From the NCBI GenBank assembly GCA_002499945.1, contig DKYP01000010.1, positions 1-24,994 of the forward strand: a DNA stretch of 24,994 nt, in the 5' to 3' direction. This document shows, piece by piece, positions 19,859 through 24,994 of the stretch. A program made the translations under genes and the position numbers. This stretch comes from Lachnoclostridium sp. UBA7097 (GTDB lineage Bacteria; Bacillota; Clostridia; Lachnospirales; Lachnospiraceae). The notes beneath the pieces were generated by a model. It had not been told where the DNA came from and did not search any database. It was given only the letters and a program-made list of their open reading frames with translations. Position 1 is the stretch's first letter; each line of letters opens with the position of its first letter.

Positions 19859-19891
19859 TTGCCCGCCATTGCCCGGTTTTTGTAGTATAAT
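19859..19891 (+). promoter_or_regulatory. Late promoter 1 (paired TTGCCCG boxes + TATAAT)
   Basis: TTGCCCG at 19859-19865 and again at 19869-19875 (10-bp period), then T-rich DNA and TATAAT (19886-19891). Neither box is at normal -35 spacing (21 and 11 bp from the -10), so activator dependence is likely. The same array occurs at 23560. Confidence 0.8.
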
Positions 19892-19913
19892 ACTAATATG
19901 GAAAATAATAAGA

Positions 19914-19953
19914 CGGCAGCAGGATGTTACCAACAGTTCTGCTGCCGCTTTTT
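19914..19953 (+). terminator. Hairpin with U-tract just after late promoter 1
   Basis: CGGCAGCAG (19914-19922) and CTGCTGCCG (19939-19947) form a perfect 9-bp stem, followed by CTTTTT (19948-19953). It lies only about 20-55 nt after the expected transcription start and upstream of the first packaging gene, so it would act as an attenuator. It could also end the upstream early transcript. Confidence 0.75.
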
Positions 19954-20038
19954 GTATAACTTTAAAAAAATATATATGTGGTAATTCTAAAGCAGTACAG
20001 TCCTGTGAAATGCAAAAACAAACAAAGGAAGTGATAAC

Positions 20039-20821
20039 ATGCCACGAAAAAAAGATGAAAACAGGGAAAAAGCGGAACAGATTTTTTTAGATTCTAATGG
20101 AACAGCAAAGAATCCTGAAATAGCAAAAGTGCTGGGCATAGAGCCGGCAAAGATAGCAAAATGGAAATACATTGATAAGTGGAAAGAAGCACTTAAAAAT
20201 AAACCTAAAAAACAAGGCGCGCAAAAAGGCAATAAAAATGCTAAAGGACATGGTGCGCCTAAAAGAAATAAAAATGCACAAACACATGGTGCATATTCTA
20301 CAGTGTATTTTGACGAACTGACAAAAGAAGAAAAGAAGCTGATAGAATCGGTTACACTTGATACAAGGGACAATATGCTAAGGGAGTTACAAACCCTTAT
20401 AGCAAAGGAAAATGACCTGAAGAAAAGGATAGCAGGGCTTAACAGTAACGGCACAGGGGAATTATTTACCGACCGTGTAGTTGTAATGCGTACACCTAAA
20501 AAGGCAGAAGACAGTGGCCCATATGGTGCATACACAACAGGAAATACAAAGGATGGCACTAAGCCGTTGGATGTGGCTATGGAAACAACTATTAAGTCAT
20601 CAGCATTTGAAAGGGCAATGAAGCTGGAGGCAGAACTAAATAAGACACAGGGACGCATAATAAAGTTACTGGACTCTGTCAAGTCTTATGAGCTGGAACA
20701 AAAAAGGATATGCCTGGAAGAAAGACGCTATGCACTGATGAAGCAGAAAGCAAGCGGTGTGTATGACATAGACCCGGATACAGGCGAGATAGACGATACA
20801 TACACAGGGAATGAAGGTTAA
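20039..20821 (+). CDS. Terminase small subunit-like protein (XtmA/PBSX type)
   Basis: A 260-aa protein with AAAGGAAGTG before the ATG. The N-terminal HTH (NREKAEQIFLDSNGTAKNPE, then IAKVLGIEPAKIAKWKYIDK) resembles the start of PBSX XtmA-type small terminase proteins. It is followed by the family's GAQKGNKNAKGHGAPKRNKN low-complexity linker and AQTHGAYSTVYFDEL. The rest is helical with coiled-coil segments. Small terminase subunits recognise packaging sites on phage DNA. The next gene also looks like a small terminase subunit (Nu1 type), so this one may have another job or the pair may act together. It is the first gene after late promoter 1. Confidence 0.8.
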   Translation: MPRKKDENREKAEQIFLDSNGTAKNPEIAKVLGIEPAKIAKWKYIDKWKEALKNKPKKQGAQKGNKNAKGHGAPKRNKNAQTHGAYSTVYFDELTKEEKKLIESVTLDTRDNMLRELQTLIAKENDLKKRIAGLNSNGTGELFTDRVVVMRTPKKAEDSGPYGAYTTGNTKDGTKPLDVAMETTIKSSAFERAMKLEAELNKTQGRIIKLLDSVKSYELEQKRICLEERRYALMKQKASGVYDIDPDTGEIDDTYTGNEG

Positions 20822-20987
20822 AAAAGCAGCAGAAAGAAGACAGACGCACGGCAGATGGCAGCGGCCAAAAGGTACTGTGGGCCGCTCCAAAATGGTGCGG
20901 CACCCGTGACCCCAAAACCTGCCTGGTTTCCAGGGTAAAAAAACGGCTTCCAGAATGCCGGAAATTTTTTAAGGGGGTAGGATTTTT

Positions 20988-21485
20988 TTGAAACTTTATG
21001 ACAAAAATGCAGTTGCAAAATTTCTTGACATGACCCCTAAGAATATTGAGCGGCTGACAGGCAAGGGGATATTAAAGACCATAGGTGAAACAAAATTGTA
21101 TTCACTTACAGAAGCTAACCATGCATACATAAGATATCTCAGGGACAGAAACCAGGAAACAGGAGAGGCAGCAGACTTAAACGAAGAGAAAGCAAAGCTG
21201 ACAAAGGCAAAGCGTATTAAAGAGGAACTGGATTTAGCTTTAAAGCGTGGAGAATTGCATAAAGCAGAAGATGTAAAAAAAATAATGTCTGCAATGCTGG
21301 TAAATTTTAAAAGCCGCCTTAGTGCCATCCCTGCAGAAGAAGCAGACAAATTATCAACAATGACTGATAAGGCAGAAATTTTTTTATATCTTAACGGAAA
21401 AATAAAAGAAGCACTTGCAGAGTTATCTGATTTTGAGGAAATTTTCAAGGAAGAAATAAAAGAAGATGAAGAAAGAAACGATTAG
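20988..21485 (+). CDS. Terminase small subunit, lambda Nu1-like
   Basis: A 165-aa protein with a TTG start; AAGGGGGTAGG 6 nt upstream decides it. An N-terminal winged-helix region (VAKFLDMTPKNIERLTGKGI, MerR-like as in Nu1) is followed by the charged helix EEKAKLTKAKRIKEELDLAL and MSAMLVNFKSRLSAIPAEEA, typical of the Nu1/gp1-like family. Nu1 binds the cos region and holds the large subunit. It overlaps the large terminase gene by 20 bp, as these pairs often do. This is the best candidate for the true partner of the GpA-type large subunit. Confidence 0.88.
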   Translation: MKLYDKNAVAKFLDMTPKNIERLTGKGILKTIGETKLYSLTEANHAYIRYLRDRNQETGEAADLNEEKAKLTKAKRIKEELDLALKRGELHKAEDVKKIMSAMLVNFKSRLSAIPAEEADKLSTMTDKAEIFLYLNGKIKEALAELSDFEEIFKEEIKEDEERND

Positions 21486-23310
21486 CCTTTTTAAAGAAAT
21501 ATTCAAAGTATTAGAACCACCGCCGGACCTTACATTATCACAATGGGCTGATAAGTACCGCCGTCTTTCTGCTGAATCAGGAAGCAAAGGCGGGCACTGG
21601 AATACAGACAGGGCACCGTGGCAGCGTGAGATAATGGATGCAATAACGGATATAACTGTTGAAAAAGTTGTAGTAATGTCTGCTGCCCAGATGGGAAAAA
21701 CAGATGGTTTTTTATTAAATACCATAGGTTATTATATGCACTATGACCCCTGTACAATACTATGTATGCAGCCAACCCTGAGCCTTGCAGAAACTTTGAG
21801 CAAAGACAGGCTTATGCCAATGGTAAGGGATACTTCTGTCTTAAAAGATAAAATCAATGAAAAGAGCAGGACAAGTGGAAATACGATTCTTAAAAAGTCT
21901 TTTCCAGGCGGACGTATCACAATGACAGGAGCAAACTCTGCGACAGAACTTAGAAGCCGCCCTATACGTGTACTTTTAGCAGATGAGATAGACGCATACC
22001 CTGCAACAGCAGGGACAGAGGGAGACCCTTTAATCTTAGCAGGAAAACGTTTAACTACATACTGGAACCGGAAAGAAGTATACACAAGCACACCAACAAT
22101 AAAAGGTGTAAGCAGGATAGAAATGGCATATGAACATTCAACAATGGAAGAATGGAATGTGCCATGTCCAAGCTGTGGGGAGTTCCAGCCGCTTTTATGG
22201 ACTAATCTTACTTATAATGTAGATGATGATGGAGAAATAGAAAATATTGCTTATGTATGTGTAAAATGTGGAGTTATACATTCAGAAACAGAGTGGAAAG
22301 ACAATTTTAACAGTGGGAAATATATAGCAAAATATCCAAAAAGAAAAGTAAGGGGCTTTCATTTTAATTCTTTGGCATCAACATTCTTTGGCTGGGATAA
22401 AATCATAAAGGGATTTACCGAAGCTGAAGAAGCAAGAAAAAAAGGAAATACGGAGTTGATGAAATCATGGGTTAATACAGAGCTGGGCCTGACGTGGGAA
22501 GAGGAAGGCGAGAGCATAGATAAAGATGAGCTGTTAAAACGGTGTGAAAGATACCATTGTGAGATACCAGATGAAGTGATAGCGGTTACTGCAGGAATAG
22601 ATACACAGGATGACAGGTTTGAGATTGAAATTGTTGGCTGGGGCGTAGGGCATGAATCATATGGAATTTATTATAAAAGGATTTATGGGGATTTAAAACA
22701 GCCAAAAGTATGGAAACTGCTAGACGCATATTTATTACAGAAATTCAAAAAAGCGGACAATACGGAAATGCGCATTATTTGTGCCTGCATGGATTCAGGC
22801 GGGCATTTTGCAAATAAAGTATATAAATTTTGTAAACAAAGGACTGCAAGGGGAGTATTTGCTATAAGAGGTAAAGATGGTGCAGACAGGCCATACATAC
22901 CAAGGCCGACAAAAAATAACAGGGAACAGACATATTTATTTACTCTTGGTGTAGATATTGGCAAATCACTGCTTTTCCAGAGGTTACAGATTAAAGAGGA
23001 AGGTCCAGGATATTGCCACTTCCCAAAAGATGAAAAAGGTATAATGCGCGGATATGATAAAGATTATTTCAAGGGACTGACAGCAGAAAAACAAGTATTG
23101 GAATATAAAAATGGCAGGCCGTATTTTGTATGGAAACTGACAGGCGAAACAAAGAGGAATGAACCGTTAGACTGCAGGAACTATGCACAGGCAGCGATAG
23201 AAATAACAGGTTTGACCCTCAAAGAACCACCGAAGAAAGAAACAGGAACACAAGTACCACCGAAAAGAGCAAAAAGACGCAGGGGAAACAGAAGCGGAGG
23301 TATATCATAA
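21466..23310 (+). CDS. Terminase large subunit, GpA family
   Basis: A 614-aa protein. The N-terminal phrase LTLSQWADKYRRLSAESGSK is typical of GpA terminases. Walker A is SAAQMGKT (72-79) and Walker B is VLLADE (169-174, Asp173/Glu174). STPTIKGVSRIE is the coupling motif. A zinc-like pair CPSC/CVKC (234-237, 265-268) sits in the middle. The nuclease half has GIDTQDDRFEIEIVGWG and CACMDSGGHF, and the tail is basic (PPKRAKRRRGNRSGG). It cuts concatemeric DNA and drives ATP-powered packaging into heads. It is of normal length and complete. It overlaps both neighbours (20 bp before, 1 bp after). Confidence 0.95.
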   Translation: MKKETISLFKEIFKVLEPPPDLTLSQWADKYRRLSAESGSKGGHWNTDRAPWQREIMDAITDITVEKVVVMSAAQMGKTDGFLLNTIGYYMHYDPCTILCMQPTLSLAETLSKDRLMPMVRDTSVLKDKINEKSRTSGNTILKKSFPGGRITMTGANSATELRSRPIRVLLADEIDAYPATAGTEGDPLILAGKRLTTYWNRKEVYTSTPTIKGVSRIEMAYEHSTMEEWNVPCPSCGEFQPLLWTNLTYNVDDDGEIENIAYVCVKCGVIHSETEWKDNFNSGKYIAKYPKRKVRGFHFNSLASTFFGWDKIIKGFTEAEEARKKGNTELMKSWVNTELGLTWEEEGESIDKDELLKRCERYHCEIPDEVIAVTAGIDTQDDRFEIEIVGWGVGHESYGIYYKRIYGDLKQPKVWKLLDAYLLQKFKKADNTEMRIICACMDSGGHFANKVYKFCKQRTARGVFAIRGKDGADRPYIPRPTKNNREQTYLFTLGVDIGKSLLFQRLQIKEEGPGYCHFPKDEKGIMRGYDKDYFKGLTAEKQVLEYKNGRPYFVWKLTGETKRNEPLDCRNYAQAAIEITGLTLKEPPKKETGTQVPPKRAKRRRGNRSGGIS

Positions 23311-23546
23311 TGGCAGCAATATCACTAGAAACAGCTAAAAAACATCTTGAAATGTGGCTCGAAGCCGAAAGCAGGGTTGCAATTAACCAATCCTACACTA
23401 TTGCGGGCAAGTCGTTTACAAGGGCAGATTTAGGCGAAATACGAGGGCAAATAGAGTATTGGGAGAATAAAGTACAGGAACTACAGAATATAGCGAAAAA
23501 AAAAGGCAGGAACAGAATTTATAGGATTGTGCCAAGGGATTTGTAA
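23310..23546 (+). CDS. Head-tail joining-like protein (gpW/DUF6148 type)
   Basis: A 78-aa protein that starts on the last base of the terminase stop. SLETAKKHLEMWLEAESRVA, then YTIAGKSFTRADLGEIRGQI, EYWENKVQEL and YRIVPRDL follow the pattern of DUF6148/gpW-like proteins located between large terminase and portal in lambda-type modules. gpW seals the portal after packaging; the assignment is by pattern and position. It is the last gene before late promoter 2. Confidence 0.8.
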   Translation: MAAISLETAKKHLEMWLEAESRVAINQSYTIAGKSFTRADLGEIRGQIEYWENKVQELQNIAKKKGRNRIYRIVPRDL

Positions 23547-23559
23547 AATTTCTGAAAGA

Positions 23560-23592
23560 TTGCCCGCCATTGCCCGGTTTTTATGTTATAAT
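23560..23592 (+). promoter_or_regulatory. Late promoter 2 (paired TTGCCCG boxes + TATAAT)
   Basis: TTGCCCG at 23560-23566 and 23570-23576, then T-rich DNA and TATAAT at 23587-23592. Spacing is identical to the promoter at 19859, and the 23 bases from the first box onward match exactly. It drives the portal/head genes to the right. Confidence 0.8.
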
Positions 23593-23603
23593 AATAATAT
23601 CAA

Positions 23604-23644
23604 AAAAGCACCAAAGGAAAAAGTAAATTCCTGATGGTGCTTTT
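23604..23644 (+). terminator. Hairpin with U-tract just after late promoter 2
   Basis: AAAAGCACCA (23604-23613) and TGGTGCTTTT (23635-23644) are perfect 10-bp arms, with an inner stem AGGAA/TTCCT (23615-23619/23628-23632). It begins within about 10 nt of the expected start of the transcript. Like the first late promoter, this one is thus followed at once by an attenuator-like structure. Confidence 0.7.
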
Positions 23645-23687
23645 CTTATGCCAGTCAAGGACATATAGTACAAGGGGAGGTCAAGAT

Positions 23688-24994
23688 TTGAACCCGATAG
23701 ACAAAATAGTAAAGGCAATTTCCCCAGAAAAGGCATTAAAAAGGGAAGTTGCAAGAAAACGTCTAAACATATTAAACAGTGGCTATGGTAACTATGGTGC
23801 AAACCAAGTTAAAAAATCAGTTATAGGCTGGATGCATGGTGGTGGCAGCCACAGGGAAGACATAGAGGATAATATCAACTCTTTACGCCAAAGGTCCAGG
23901 GATTTGTATTATGGTGGTTCAGATATTGCTACAGGGGCAATAAAACGGCTCAGGACAAACACGGTAGGCACAGGGTTACACTTAAAGAGCACAATAAATG
24001 AGGAAATATTAGGCATTACAGCAGATGAAGCAAGAAAATTAGAGGAAACAATAGAAAGGGAATTTGCACACTGGGCAAACTCCACTAATTGCGACTTGGA
24101 GCGGTTAGATAATTTCTACCAGTTGCAACAGTTAGCTTTTATTAATGCCCTGCTTAGTGGTGATTCATTTGCACTAATGAAAACCACAAAAAGGCCAGGC
24201 TGTATATATGACCTGCGGGTTGAACTTATCGAAGCTGACAGGGTAAGCACTCCGGATAATAAAACCATAGACCCTTTATTTTGTGAAGGTGTAGAAAAGA
24301 ATAAAGCCGGGGAAGTAGCAGCATACCACATTTCAAAGTTCCACCCTCTTTCATTTACTGATAGAACCCCAAGGGAATGGGCCAGAGTGGAAGCATATGG
24401 ACAAAAGACTGGAAGAAAAAATATTCTGCATATTATGAACCGGGAACGCATTGGACAAGTACGTGGCGTTCCTTTTATTTCGCCTGTTATTGAAACAATA
24501 AAGCAGTTAGGACGGTATACGGAAGCGGAAGTTGTGGCAGCAGTTGTAAGCGGGCTTGTAACGGTTTTTATTGAAAAACAAAGTGCAAGTGATGATATAG
24601 CTTTTGGTGAAGTTATACCAGAAGAAATGCAGGTTGACGCAGCGGACGAAAACAGTATAGAGCTTGCACCGGGGGCGGTTATTGACCTTGGTGAGGGTGA
24701 AAAGGCAAACATGACAACGCCCGGCAGACCAAATGCAAATTTTGAACCATTTGCAATGGCAGTTATAAAACAGATAGGTGCAGCGTTAGAAATACCATAT
24801 GAAATACTTATCATGGCGTTTACAAACAATTATTCAGCGTCAAGGGCCGCTATTTTGGAGTTTTTCAAAGTCATTAAGATGTACCGGGAATGGTTTATAG
24901 CTGATTTTTGCCAGCCGGTTTATGAGGAGTGGCTATGTGAAGCGGTGGCAAAAGGCAGGATACAGGCACCCGGTTTTTTCAATGACCCGATTAT
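23688..24994 (+). CDS. Portal protein, lambda gpB family (3' end outside window)
   Basis: A TTG start with GGGGAGGTC 6 nt upstream. At least 435 codons remain open to the window end. Early phrases (ISPEKALKREVARKRLNILN, then SRDLYYGGSDIATGAIKRL, RTNTVGTGLHLKSTI) and the core HIMNRERIGQVRGVPFISPV, IGAALEIPYEILIMAFTNNY, SASRAAILEFFKVIKMYREW are typical of lambda-type portal proteins. The portal forms the dodecameric ring through which DNA enters the head and to which the terminase docks. Its kind fits the GpA/Nu1 terminase and gpW-like genes upstream. It lies just after late promoter 2 and its hairpin. Confidence 0.93.
   Translation, partial: MNPIDKIVKAISPEKALKREVARKRLNILNSGYGNYGANQVKKSVIGWMHGGGSHREDIEDNINSLRQRSRDLYYGGSDIATGAIKRLRTNTVGTGLHLKSTINEEILGITADEARKLEETIEREFAHWANSTNCDLERLDNFYQLQQLAFINALLSGDSFALMKTTKRPGCIYDLRVELIEADRVSTPDNKTIDPLFCEGVEKNKAGEVAAYHISKFHPLSFTDRTPREWARVEAYGQKTGRKNILHIMNRERIGQVRGVPFISPVIETIKQLGRYTEAEVVAAVVSGLVTVFIEKQSASDDIAFGEVIPEEMQVDAADENSIELAPGAVIDLGEGEKANMTTPGRPNANFEPFAMAVIKQIGAALEIPYEILIMAFTNNYSASRAAILEFFKVIKMYREWFIADFCQPVYEEWLCEAVAKGRIQAPGFFNDPI

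Noticed and set aside
20811..20909. 32-aa basic peptide overlapping the end of the first small terminase gene
   Set aside because: The ribosome site is too close to the ATG and no other support exists; the stretch 20822-20987 looks like spacer with short hairpins.
24116..24829. 237-aa minus-strand frame opposite the portal gene
   Set aside because: It is the antisense of a clearly coding portal protein and has no ribosome site.
1..24994. CRISPR array or retron-like reverse transcriptase system
   Set aside because: No regularly spaced repeats with unique spacers and no reverse transcriptase or Cas motifs were seen on either strand.

Overview
The window is about 25 kb of a temperate-phage-like element from a low-GC Clostridia host, probably of the Lachnospiraceae type. 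That assignment is inferred from AT-rich intergenic DNA, strong AGGAGG ribosome sites, frequent GTG/TTG starts, and protein families common in gut Firmicutes. The extreme left (1-528) is the tail of a large, more GC-rich protein resembling the helicases of Tn1549-like conjugative elements. It is followed immediately by a large serine recombinase, so the phage has probably inserted into a resident conjugative element or at the 3' part of one of its genes. The right boundary lies outside the window.

Layout. 0.5-4.4 kb (minus strand): serine recombinase, an Rpn-type PD-(D/E)XK nuclease with a translationally coupled copy of its own C-terminal segment, a small secreted protein, and an XRE repressor. 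4.45-5.6 kb: the lysogeny switch. Divergent near-consensus promoters with operator-like inverted repeats are followed by small ribbon-helix-helix (RHH) and Cro-like regulators. 5.6-9.9 kb: an accessory region of very small unknown genes, decayed gene remnants, a compact RNA-like segment, and five copies (three complete, two decayed) of a tRNA-like RNA element placed in front of plus-strand genes. 9.9-10.8 kb: an RHH-controlled strong promoter, a highly base-paired candidate noncoding RNA of about 370 nt, and a cluster of five DnaA-box-like repeats. 10.8-19.9 kb (plus strand): the early/replication region, with a PAPS-reductase-like enzyme, two YopX-like proteins, a HUH-type replication initiator, a RecU-like resolvase, a DUF4406-like protein, ParA, ParB and a sigma-like late regulator. 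19.86 kb to the end: the packaging/head module, with an XtmA-like and a Nu1-like small terminase protein, a GpA-family large terminase, a short gpW/DUF6148-like protein and a lambda-type portal protein that runs off the window.

How it works together. The recombinase and XRE switch set lysogeny. The HUH initiator, DnaA-box cluster and ParA/ParB suggest that the element can also replicate and segregate as a plasmid, in the manner of a phage-plasmid. The regulator at 19376-19855 sits just before the first of two near-identical late promoters (19859 and 23560). Each carries two TTGCCCG repeats one helical turn apart, lacks a normal -35 box, and is followed within about 20-60 nt by a terminator-like hairpin. 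This suggests activator and/or antiterminator control of the packaging genes.

The most unusual features are the tRNA-like elements, whose stems show compensatory changes between copies, the structured RNA beside the replication repeats, the Rpn gene plus tail arrangement, and the twin late promoters with promoter-proximal hairpins. Functions given for these are inference; only the base pairing and repeats are seen directly.
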